Source: a virus
Length of the DNA stretch: 28,647 nucleotides
IMG/VR virus record: IMGVR_UViG_3300035682_000144
Coordinates: 1 to 28,647 of that record
Strand: one strand, 5' to 3'
Shown: piece after piece, positions 1 to 4,996 of the stretch
How positions within the stretch are numbered: position 1 is the first letter of the stretch
Layout: every line of letters begins with the position of its first letter
Program-made: the position numbers and the translations under genes
The notes under the pieces: model-generated
Database searches by the model: none
Told to the model about the DNA's origin: nothing
Seen by the model: the letters and a program-made list of their open reading frames with translations, nothing else

Positions 1-8
1 TTTTAATC

Positions 9-263
9 ATGCTACAAAATCAAAATCCTTTAGCTAAAACTATTTCCAAAAGTATTGGAAAGGTAGCACGAATGACCTACAAGTTAGGCAATTTAGAAGA
101 AGTAGTTTCTTCACGAATCATTGACATAACCGATAGTCACAATTCGGTTATCATTGAGCATCCAGCACCATTTAAAACAAACAATAAAGTTAGTGGAGAT
201 AAAACGGTAACAACCATGATGATACCCATTAATAATATTTTAGCATTTAGAATCGTATTATGA
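9..263 (+). CDS. Hypothetical protein, 84 aa, early operon
   Basis: I do not recognise this protein. It begins at an ATG eight bases into the window and ends in an ATGA overlap with the next gene, so it is very likely a translated member of a tight early operon. The first 30 residues are basic and polar. The rest alternates short beta-prone stretches (residues 34-50 and 66-84) with no transmembrane segment, which suggests a small beta-rich fold. No catalytic motif is visible. It lies a few genes upstream of a recombination nuclease and replication genes, so a role in early DNA metabolism or host takeover is possible, from position only. Confidence 0.7.
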   Translation: MLQNQNPLAKTISKSIGKVARMTYKLGNLEEVVSSRIIDITDSHNSVIIEHPAPFKTNNKVSGDKTVTTMMIPINNILAFRIVL

Positions 264-478
264 CAAAATTAAAAGATGTACTTCCAATCCCCCGTAGCAG
301 GGGGTACTTGGAACTTTATTCAGAGGTTGCTAAGTCATTAAACAATAAAGGTAAGCTACCTTATAGAGCAAGAGAATACACTTCGGCTATTGTTCAATCT
401 CACGCATTTAAAAGGATTAATGATCCACAAGTTCAAGAAGAATTAGAAATGATTGCTAAAGAATGGTACAATGAATGA
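260..478 (+). CDS. Hypothetical protein, 72 aa, early operon
   Basis: Unrecognised small soluble protein. The ATG overlaps the stop of the upstream gene (ATGA), and its own end overlaps the next gene by eight bases, so the three genes are probably translationally coupled. The sequence looks mostly helical, with a basic middle (residues 28-55) and an acidic, Trp-containing C-terminus (EWYNE). No signal peptide, membrane segment, Cys cluster or known motif is visible. It has the size and composition of many small early phage proteins that bind host factors or DNA, but nothing here identifies a function. Confidence 0.7.
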   Translation: MTKLKDVLPIPRSRGYLELYSEVAKSLNNKGKLPYRAREYTSAIVQSHAFKRINDPQVQEELEMIAKEWYNE

Positions 479-647
479 TAGATTAGAAAAAGAAAGCGAC
501 ATCCTAAGTGATGTTCTTTGGACACAAGTATTTGAATTATTGTTGTTTATGCACAATGATATATTCCCTTCGGATTTTTACGAGCATTCTCCAGAAGGTA
601 TTGTTAAGGTTTACTTTCAGAAAAAATATAAAATAAGTTTCAAATGA
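471..647 (+). CDS. Hypothetical protein, 58 aa, early operon
   Basis: Unrecognised. A TTG lies in frame at 453, but the ATG at 471 fits the overlapping style of this operon (8-base overlap with the previous stop) and is preferred. The protein is acidic at the N-terminus. It has a central hydrophobic stretch (VFELLLFMHNDIF, about residues 20-32) too polar to be a clear membrane helix, and a basic C-terminal tail (QKKYKISFK). The stop overlaps the next start as ATGA. No function can be assigned. Confidence 0.65.
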   Translation: MNDRLEKESDILSDVLWTQVFELLLFMHNDIFPSDFYEHSPEGIVKVYFQKKYKISFK

Positions 648-766
648 GTATAGAAGACAAAATCAATTTTATTTTTTGGTATGCAGCTTGCCAAACCATA
701 ATGGTTCTTTTCGCTGGAGTACTTAAATTATTATCTAACTATTTAGAAAAAAAAGCAAATGACTAA
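644..766 (+). CDS. Small single-pass membrane protein, 40 aa
   Basis: This short gene has an ATG overlapping the stop of the upstream gene (ATGA) and a stop overlapping the start of the nuclease gene by eight bases, so it is locked into the operon on both sides. The 40-residue product has a short charged head (MSIEDK), one hydrophobic segment of roughly 24 residues (positions 7-31, with FIFWYAAC and VLFAGVLKLL) and a basic tail (LEKKAND). This is a typical single transmembrane peptide. Early phage membrane peptides often act in host takeover or superinfection exclusion, but the sequence does not show which. Confidence 0.6.
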   Translation: MSIEDKINFIFWYAACQTIMVLFAGVLKLLSNYLEKKAND

Positions 767-1499
767 CGAACAAGTAATTGAAAAATTAAAGGATGACAAT
801 GAGTATTACAATGGCTTAGGTCGTGCATACTTATCTAATTCAGATATAGGAACTTTAATTAGGAATCCTAAAGCTTTTGGGCAAAAGAGTGAGCCTACAT
901 TGGCAATGTTACAAGGAAGTTACTTCCATACCGCTTGTTTAGAACCATTAAAATTAAAGAATTTTGTATTGATTGATGCCTCCACAAGAACCACCAACAT
1001 TTACAAAGATGCTTGTAAGGATTATAACTCAGACTTCTTGTTATTAAAGAAGGAGGCTGATGAGGTAGATCAAATGGTTTCGGCTTTAAGAGGTAACAAA
1101 GATTTATCTAAATTAGTTTGGGATAATGGTGTTCAATATGAAGTACCGGTTATTGGTAGCTTTGGTGATCTAATGTGGAAAGGCAAGTGTGATATTATCA
1201 ATGGTGATATGATTTACGATTTAAAGACCACCACTTCTATTGATGACTTTAAGTATTCGGCAAGTAAGTATAATTACGATTCACAAGTAACTATCTATGA
1301 GCATTTAACGGGCAAAAGAATGGCATTTATTGTCATTGAAAAAGGCACTAATAGATTAGCTTTATTTAATGTTACCGATGAATTTAGACAACGTGGATTA
1401 ACTAAGGTAGGTCAAGCAATGGATGCCTATAGAAAGTTCTTTGGCCCAATGCCTACTCACGATGTATCACAATATTTTTTAGAATCTTATCTTTTTTAA
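759..1499 (+). CDS. PD-(D/E)XK exonuclease, RecE/Exo8-like
   Basis: Probable double-strand DNA exonuclease of the RecE/exodeoxyribonuclease VIII type (DUF3799-like, PD-(D/E)XK superfamily), acting in phage recombination and DNA-end processing. Visible motifs in order are an N-terminal SNSDIG helix (residues 26-31), a GxxxH motif (G53 to H57), E128 in EVPV, D145 in KGKCDII, the catalytic D154-L-K156-TT pair, and a downstream Gln (Q176 in YDSQVTIY). At 246 aa this is the length of the isolated nuclease domain. Such nucleases usually pair with a single-strand annealing protein. None is in the window, and it could lie just upstream. The gene starts inside the end of the small membrane-protein gene, consistent with one early transcript. 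Confidence 0.85.
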   Translation: MTNEQVIEKLKDDNEYYNGLGRAYLSNSDIGTLIRNPKAFGQKSEPTLAMLQGSYFHTACLEPLKLKNFVLIDASTRTTNIYKDACKDYNSDFLLLKKEADEVDQMVSALRGNKDLSKLVWDNGVQYEVPVIGSFGDLMWKGKCDIINGDMIYDLKTTTSIDDFKYSASKYNYDSQVTIYEHLTGKRMAFIVIEKGTNRLALFNVTDEFRQRGLTKVGQAMDAYRKFFGPMPTHDVSQYFLESYLF

Positions 1500-1500
1500 A

Positions 1501-1671
1501 ATGAAAACGCACCAATTCAAAACAAATCAATTAGGTTACACTTATAACCAGTTTGGAGAAAATCTCTTAAAACAATTAAACATCTCTTATCAAAAGTTGC
1601 ATGGAAAAGATTCAAAGACAACAATGGGTGCTAAACCTAAAAGTCATCGAAAAGATGATCTCGGAATATGA
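1501..1671 (+). CDS. Hypothetical protein, 56 aa
   Basis: An ATG lies one base after the stop of the nuclease gene and the frame is open for 56 codons. The product is basic and polar (MKTHQFKTNQLGYTYNQF near the start; GAKPKSHRKDDLGI at the end), with no membrane segment. Third codon positions stay AT-rich throughout, including the part where it overlaps another open frame (1601-1777), which supports real translation in this frame. The stop overlaps an ATG at 1668 as ATGA. Function unknown; the charge pattern would suit nucleic-acid binding, which is only a guess. Confidence 0.55.
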   Translation: MKTHQFKTNQLGYTYNQFGENLLKQLNISYQKLHGKDSKTTMGAKPKSHRKDDLGI

Positions 1672-1777
1672 AGAACTTAAAAGTATTCCTAATGTTAATG
1701 CTTGCGTTATTCTTGCTTATCAGTATGTCGTTATCCCCAACACAAAAGATGAGCACGAAGAAAGCCTCGGTATTTAA
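1601..1777 (+). CDS. Possible overlapping small gene, 58 aa
   Basis: This second open frame starts at an ATG inside the preceding gene and ends inside the following one. The translation looks like an ordinary soluble protein: MEKIQRQQWVLNLKVIEKM at the start, a likely amphipathic helix, then NVNACVILAYQYVV and an acidic tail. Its codon third positions are more GC-rich than in neighbouring genes over 1601-1671, where the 1501 frame looks better, but more natural than the 1668 frame over 1668-1777. It may be a real overlapping gene, or the real reading of this stretch if the neighbours are misassigned. Confidence 0.4.
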   Translation: MEKIQRQQWVLNLKVIEKMISEYEELKSIPNVNACVILAYQYVVIPNTKDEHEESLGI

Positions 1778-1883
1778 ACCTTATGAAGAATTTGGAATAG
1801 TTACCCAAGAGGACATTTACCCAGACACAATTGATTTAAGATTGTACACGAGTCATGGGAGGTTAAAATATGGTATAGAATGA
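1668..1883 (+). CDS. Hypothetical protein, up to 71 aa, possible membrane anchor
   Basis: The longest version starts at the ATG overlapping the upstream stop (ATGA). It begins with a strongly hydrophobic segment (VFLMLMLALFLLISM, about residues 6-20) and continues as a soluble acidic domain (YEEFGIVTQEDIYPD). The hydrophobic part has unusually GC-rich third codon positions and overlaps another open frame, so the true start may be the internal ATG at 1749, which would leave 44 aa without a membrane segment. The region after 1777 is not shared with another frame and looks coding. Function unknown. Confidence 0.5.
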   Translation: MKNLKVFLMLMLALFLLISMSLSPTQKMSTKKASVFKPYEEFGIVTQEDIYPDTIDLRLYTSHGRLKYGIE

Positions 1884-1887
1884 AGTA

Positions 1888-1904
1888 ATTCGGAAATTCC
1901 GAAT
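1888..1904 (+). promoter_or_regulatory. Perfect palindrome, possible operator or RNA hairpin
   Basis: ATTCGGA and TCCGAAT form a perfect 7-bp inverted repeat around a 3-base AAT centre, just after the stop at 1883. There is no run of T after it, so it is a poor rho-independent terminator. The dyad has the size of a dimeric repressor site. It sits upstream of a pair of direct repeats and the next gene, so I read it as a candidate operator controlling the gene at 1972 and those beyond. Confidence 0.4.
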
Positions 1905-1918
1905 AACCACTTTAAATC

Positions 1919-1959
1919 AACGAGAGTAAGAATTACTTTTATATTTTAAACGAGAGTAA
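1919..1959 (+). repeat. Direct repeat pair AACGAGAGTAA, 30 bp apart
   Basis: The 11-base word AACGAGAGTAA occurs at 1919-1929 and again at 1949-1959, exactly 30 bp apart, close to three helical turns, so bound proteins would sit on the same DNA face. The second copy lies 13 bases upstream of the ATG at 1972. Between the copies is an AT-rich TATATTTT stretch resembling a weak -7 element. This suggests an activator or repressor site for the following gene, or a translation-level element in its leader. Confidence 0.45.
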
Positions 1960-1971
1960 AACAACAAGATA

Positions 1972-2190
1972 ATGACAACTAAAAAAACAAAGTTAAGTTT
2001 GTCTACTAACGACACAACAATGTCAATTGAGTTTGATAACTGGGATATAGACTTAGACCAATACTTTCAAGCATTTAAGACTCTACTAATTGGGGCAACA
2101 TTTCAAGAATCCCAAATAGATCATTGGATTATTGATGAGGGTGAAATGTTATCGGAAAATGATGATACACCTAAGAGTAATTTATTTTAA
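1972..2190 (+). CDS. Hypothetical protein, 72 aa, acidic
   Basis: Small acidic soluble protein that I recognise only as resembling short conserved proteins of Bacteroidota phages. The N-terminus is basic (MTTKKTKLSLS). The middle reads like a helical domain with the stretch YFQAFKTLLIGATF (residues about 31-44) followed by QESQIDHW, and the tail is acidic (DEGEMLSENDD). No catalytic residues are obvious. It is the last gene before the candidate origin and is preceded by repeats that may control it, so a regulatory or replication-associated role is conceivable but unproven. Confidence 0.65.
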   Translation: MTTKKTKLSLSTNDTTMSIEFDNWDIDLDQYFQAFKTLLIGATFQESQIDHWIIDEGEMLSENDDTPKSNLF

Positions 2191-2209
2191 TAATGTTAAA
2201 TAGGTTTTA

Positions 2210-2236
2210 CAAAACTTGTACTTTTTGTAAGTTTTG
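2210..2236 (+). terminator. Hairpin after the gene ending at 2190
   Basis: CAAAACTTGTA and TGTAAGTTTTG pair over 11 positions, eight Watson-Crick next to two G-U pairs and one closing A-T, around a CTTTT loop. It lies 20 bases after the stop of the upstream gene. No T-run follows, so termination would be weak; it may instead be an attenuator or an origin hairpin. Confidence 0.3.
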
Positions 2237-2311
2237 ATAATAAGTTGGAAAAATCCATCATTAATTAAGTAAATGTCACATAATGAGGGTAAAATTCGAC
2301 AAATTATGTAA

Positions 2312-2341
2312 CAAAATTAGGTAGCATTACTACCAATTTTG
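2312..2341. other. Interrupted inverted repeat next to the DnaA boxes
   Basis: CAAAATT-A-GGTAG and CTACC-AATTTTG form a 12-bp stem with a single bulged A and a CATTA loop. The right arm runs into the first DnaA-like box (TTTTGCACA), so the two may work together. Possible roles are an initiator-binding dyad, a weak bidirectional terminator, or an origin hairpin. Confidence 0.35.
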
Positions 2342-2388
2342 CACAAAGCTATAATTTATGCACAACATTGTTTTATATTTTATCCACA
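2337..2388 (+). promoter_or_regulatory. Cluster of three DnaA boxes
   Basis: Three 9-mers fit the DnaA-box consensus TTWTNCACA in the same orientation: TTTTGCACA (2337-2345), TTATGCACA (2356-2364) and TTATCCACA (2380-2388). The last is a perfect match to the strongest form. Starts are 19 and 24 bases apart. Single matches occur by chance in this AT-rich DNA, for example inside the tail-fibre gene near 14780. Three within 52 bases in a non-coding region next to replication genes are unlikely to be chance. This suggests host DnaA is recruited to start phage replication or to control transcription. Confidence 0.6.
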
Positions 2389-2434
2389 AGAAAAGTAAGT
2401 GCAACCCAAGAAAAATGAGTGCATTTAACAATAA

Positions 2435-2492
2435 AAAAAGTAAATCTATAACTTGACAAATTTATATAAAAAGTAAATCTATAACTTGACAA
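2435..2492 (+). repeat. Tandem 25-bp direct repeat (iteron-like), 33-bp period
   Basis: Two identical 25-base copies occupy 2435-2459 and 2468-2492, offset by 33 bases. Each starts with five A and G, contains TAAATCTATAACTTGACA, and ends in AA. The last base of copy two is the A of the ATG at 2492, so the repeat runs directly into the start codon. They could be iterons for a replication initiator, operator sites, or a duplicated leader element giving translational control. Confidence 0.6.
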
Positions 2493-2725
2493 TGAAAACG
2501 CAAGAAGATTATAACTTAATGGCAATTGATTGGGTAGAACAGTATATTGCCAATAACAAACCTTTGTTTAATGTAAAAGTGTTTGATGGGATACTCATAG
2601 AGAATACTCATTACACTCTTACCTACTGGGTATATCGGTTAAAGAATAGTAAAGGTCGTGATCAATATGGCTCTTTTGCTAAAATAAAAAAGTTTAAAGA
2701 TTGGATAAACAAACAAGCATCATGA
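2492..2725 (+). CDS. Hypothetical protein, 77 aa
   Basis: Unrecognised small basic protein with several aromatic residues (WVEQYI, YTLTYWVYRL, FKDWI). The longest frame could start at a TTG at 2486, but the ATG at 2492 is preferred and abuts the repeat that fills the leader. The middle looks like a beta-hairpin (FNVKVFDGILIENTHYTLTYW) followed by a basic loop (KNSKGRDQYG) and a C-terminal helix ending KQAS. This layout could suit a small DNA-binding or adaptor protein. The stop overlaps the next start (ATGA), so it is coupled to the replisome-organizer-like gene. Confidence 0.65.
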   Translation: MKTQEDYNLMAIDWVEQYIANNKPLFNVKVFDGILIENTHYTLTYWVYRLKNSKGRDQYGSFAKIKKFKDWINKQAS

Positions 2726-3189
2726 AAAATCAAATAGGACTTGGGGATTTTCTTCAAGAAGTTTTAAGTAAATTAAATTTGGCCATTAAGGATCAAGAAT
2801 TACTTGATAGCTTAAATGATTCGAGATTACATTGTACACCCGGACTTGAATTAATATATCCAAAAGATAAACCATTTGAGATGCCATTAATATCTAAGGT
2901 AGATGCTAATGAGATTCTTAAAGAAGTTAATGAGAAGGAAGTATTATTTGAGAAGTTTTGGAACTTATATAATAAAAAAACCAATAGAGTAAAAGTAGAG
3001 GTTAAATTTCTTAGATGTTCCATTTCAGAGATAAATAAGATTATGGAAACATTGCCTTATTACATTAAGTACACACCCGATGTTAAGTTTAGGAAAGACC
3101 CTATTACCTACCTTAACCAACGTACTTGGGAAGATGAAATATATCTACCAAGAGTTATCCAAACAAAAGAAAATCCTTTTAAATTTTAA
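2722..3189 (+). CDS. Replisome organizer / helicase-loader-like protein, 155 aa
   Basis: The C-terminal half carries a pattern I know from phage replication proteins of the DnaD-like or replisome-organizer kind: FEKFWNLYNKK (residues 77-86), a helical stretch, LPYYIKYTPD (111-120), then FRKDPITYLNQRTWEDEI (123-140). The FW..Y..KK and TYLN..W.DE blocks are the signature. Such proteins help load the replicative helicase at the origin. The N-terminal 70 residues are acidic and helical and may contact partners. I chose the ATG at 2722, which overlaps the upstream stop; an in-frame earlier start at 2701 would lie inside that gene. Position between the candidate origin and the helicase gene supports the role. 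Confidence 0.7.
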   Translation: MKNQIGLGDFLQEVLSKLNLAIKDQELLDSLNDSRLHCTPGLELIYPKDKPFEMPLISKVDANEILKEVNEKEVLFEKFWNLYNKKTNRVKVEVKFLRCSISEINKIMETLPYYIKYTPDVKFRKDPITYLNQRTWEDEIYLPRVIQTKENPFKF

Positions 3190-3191
3190 TC

Positions 3192-3818
3192 ATGGAAAAA
3201 TTTAGCTTTGATACAATTAATGATTTTGATAATCATATAATTAAAAGTATTCCTAATTATGATATTTTATTTTCATCTATTAAAAGTATTTCAGAATATT
3301 TTTATTGTGAGAATACTAATGTTTATGATTTAGGTTGTTCAACTGGTAAACTATTAAAATCTATCAACAATAATTGCAACAAAATTGGCTATGATATTGC
3401 TAATTTATTACCTAAAGAAGAAGGTTTTTACGAAGTTGACTTAAATAATAAATTTAATATTAATAATGCTTGTGTAGTCTACTCAATATTTACAATGCAA
3501 TTTTTAAATCCATCATGTAGAAAACAATATTTATTAAATATTTACAATGGTTTAAATAAAGGTGGTGCATTAATTATCTCAGAGAAGATTTATCAAAACC
3601 AAGGTAAATTTCAAGAAATTCTATCCTTTTCACATTATGATTATAAGAAAAATAATTTTACAATAGATGAAATTTTTTCTAAAGAAAAGGATTTAAGATT
3701 TATAATGAAACCCTTTATAGAAAGTGAATTAGATCAATTATTAATTGATTGTGGATTTACAACAAAAACTACATTTTGGCAAATGTTTAACTTTAAAGCT
3801 ATTATAGCAATTAAATAA
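3192..3818 (+). CDS. CmoA-like enzyme, candidate carboxy-SAM synthase
   Basis: Class I SAM-fold enzyme with specific resemblance to CmoA, which converts SAM and prephenate to carboxy-SAM (CxSAM). Matches to E. coli CmoA, aligned by eye from memory, run end to end: IPNY (20-23), the SAM-binding motif VYDLGCSTG (44-52), FTMQFLNPSCRKQYLL (100-115), IYNGLNKGGALIISEK (117-132), HYDYKK (148-153), and the ending GF..FWQMFNF (188-201). At 208 aa it is about 40 residues shorter than E. coli CmoA, mostly before and within the Rossmann core. The Arg that grips the CxSAM carboxylate in CmoA (R199) aligns with E165, though K164, K166 and R169 are close. CmoA normally works with CmoB on tRNA. No CmoB is present here, and a DNA cytosine methyltransferase follows two bases downstream. 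Inferred role: supply CxSAM to that enzyme. The gene is clearly AT-richer than its flanks. Confidence 0.72.
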   Translation: MEKFSFDTINDFDNHIIKSIPNYDILFSSIKSISEYFYCENTNVYDLGCSTGKLLKSINNNCNKIGYDIANLLPKEEGFYEVDLNNKFNINNACVVYSIFTMQFLNPSCRKQYLLNIYNGLNKGGALIISEKIYQNQGKFQEILSFSHYDYKKNNFTIDEIFSKEKDLRFIMKPFIESELDQLLIDCGFTTKTTFWQMFNFKAIIAIK

Positions 3819-3820
3819 TT

Positions 3821-4975
3821 ATGAAACCATTTTTATATAATATGGATTATGTTAATAGCCAATCCAAAAAGAAATTATTCACGGTTGTTTCAATGTTTGC
3901 AGGAGGAGGTGGCAGTTCTACTGGTTATAGATTGTCGGGTGGCAATGTATTAGCTATTAATGAATTTATAGATTCAGCACAAGAAACTTATAATGCTAAC
4001 TATCCTAATACTTATATTTTTAAAGAAGATATAAGGAAATTAAATGGAGAAATGATTTTAAATAAAATTGGATTAAAAAAAGGGGAGTTAGATATATTTG
4101 ATGGTTCTCCTCCTTGCTCATCATTTTCTACGATAGGTGCTAAAGAAAAAATGTGGGGTAAAGTAAAAAAATACTCTGATAGTGAACAAATTACAGATGA
4201 TTTATTTTTTGAATTTGCAAGAATATTAAAGGAATTGCAACCAAAAGTATTTGTATGTGAAAATGTAAAGGGGATAACAATGGGTGAATCTTCTAAATTA
4301 CTTGGATCAAGTCAATTCGATTTATTTAATGTTCAAGATAACACAATTTTAAATTCATTAATTAATGCAGGGTATAATGTTAGATACAAAGTATTAAATG
4401 CTAAAAATTACAATGTTCCACAAAGTAGAGAAAGAACAATATTTATAGGAGTAAGAAAAGATATTAAAAAAGAAATCACTTACCCTAAATCATTAACCGA
4501 TATTGTGAGTTTAGGAGATGCTTTAAATGATGAACGATGTATTTTAATGAACAAAAAAGAATTTAATGAAAATTCTCCAATGAAAGTTCTTCAAAATGTA
4601 AATTGTTTTAGAATTACAAATGAAAAAATTGATATTAATAAAAGTTATAAAATAATTAGACATGGGATAAGTGCTGGGTATGAAAATAGGTCTAATGAGG
4701 ATAAGATATTTGTTAATTCGGATACAAATGTATCTCCAACAATTTTAGCAAGTTATAAAGCATTGTCTTCTGGTTTAGTAGAATTAGAATATGAAAATGG
4801 AGAAAGGGTATTAAGAAAGTTATCTATAAATGAATTAAAAATTCTTTGTTCATTTCCAAGTGATTATAATTTATTGGGAAGTTATGCTAAACAATGGGAA
4901 AGATTAGGTAGAGCAGTTCCCCCATTAATGATGAAACATATATCTGAGCATATTTACAATACTATTTTAAAATAA
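3821..4975 (+). CDS. DNA cytosine-C5 methyltransferase, candidate carboxymethyltransferase
   Basis: All main motifs of cytosine-C5 DNA methyltransferases are present: motif I FAGGGGSSTGY (26-36), motif IV GSPPCSSF with catalytic C99, motif VI ENV (147-149), motif VIII QSRER (201-205), a target-recognition region around 225-335, and motif X QWERLGRAVPPLM (358-370). Motif X normally has Gly-Asn; here it is Gly-Arg (R364). In M.MpeI the mutation N374K, which by distance from the C-terminus appears to be this same Asn, allows use of carboxy-SAM and yields 5-carboxymethylcytosine. With the CmoA-like gene immediately upstream, I infer that this enzyme transfers a carboxymethyl group to cytosine in phage DNA. 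Plain 5-methylcytosine formation remains possible. No restriction endonuclease is adjacent, so it is not an obvious restriction-modification system. Local GC is very low. Confidence 0.85.
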   Translation: MKPFLYNMDYVNSQSKKKLFTVVSMFAGGGGSSTGYRLSGGNVLAINEFIDSAQETYNANYPNTYIFKEDIRKLNGEMILNKIGLKKGELDIFDGSPPCSSFSTIGAKEKMWGKVKKYSDSEQITDDLFFEFARILKELQPKVFVCENVKGITMGESSKLLGSSQFDLFNVQDNTILNSLINAGYNVRYKVLNAKNYNVPQSRERTIFIGVRKDIKKEITYPKSLTDIVSLGDALNDERCILMNKKEFNENSPMKVLQNVNCFRITNEKIDINKSYKIIRHGISAGYENRSNEDKIFVNSDTNVSPTILASYKALSSGLVELEYENGERVLRKLSINELKILCSFPSDYNLLGSYAKQWERLGRAVPPLMMKHISEHIYNTILK

Positions 4976-4996
4976 TTTTTAGAATAACAAAATAAC

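Larger units (their letters stand above)
2191..2491. other. Candidate phage replication origin / control region (gene-free)
   Basis: This 301-base gene-free stretch is very AT-rich and dense in signals. A hairpin lies at 2210-2236, a second interrupted hairpin at 2312-2341, three DnaA-box-like 9-mers in the same orientation at 2337-2345, 2356-2364 and 2380-2388, and a 25-bp direct repeat at 2435-2492. It separates a small unknown gene from the replication genes (replisome organizer, helicase). DnaA boxes next to AT-rich DNA and iteron-like repeats are the normal build of a replication origin, so I infer an origin, or a combined origin and promoter region. No TAnnTTTG promoter was found in it. 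Confidence 0.55.

Noticed and set aside
2441-2483. E. coli-like promoter using TTGACA in the 25-bp repeat
   Set aside because: No -10 hexamer at a workable distance (the nearest TATAAC is about 21 bases away), and Bacteroidota sigma factors use a different consensus.
3192-4975. Reading the pair as a restriction-modification system or as tRNA modification genes
   Set aside because: No endonuclease gene is adjacent, and CmoB, the partner needed for tRNA carboxymethylation, is absent; an orphan methyltransferase making plain 5-methylcytosine is still possible and is stated as the alternative.
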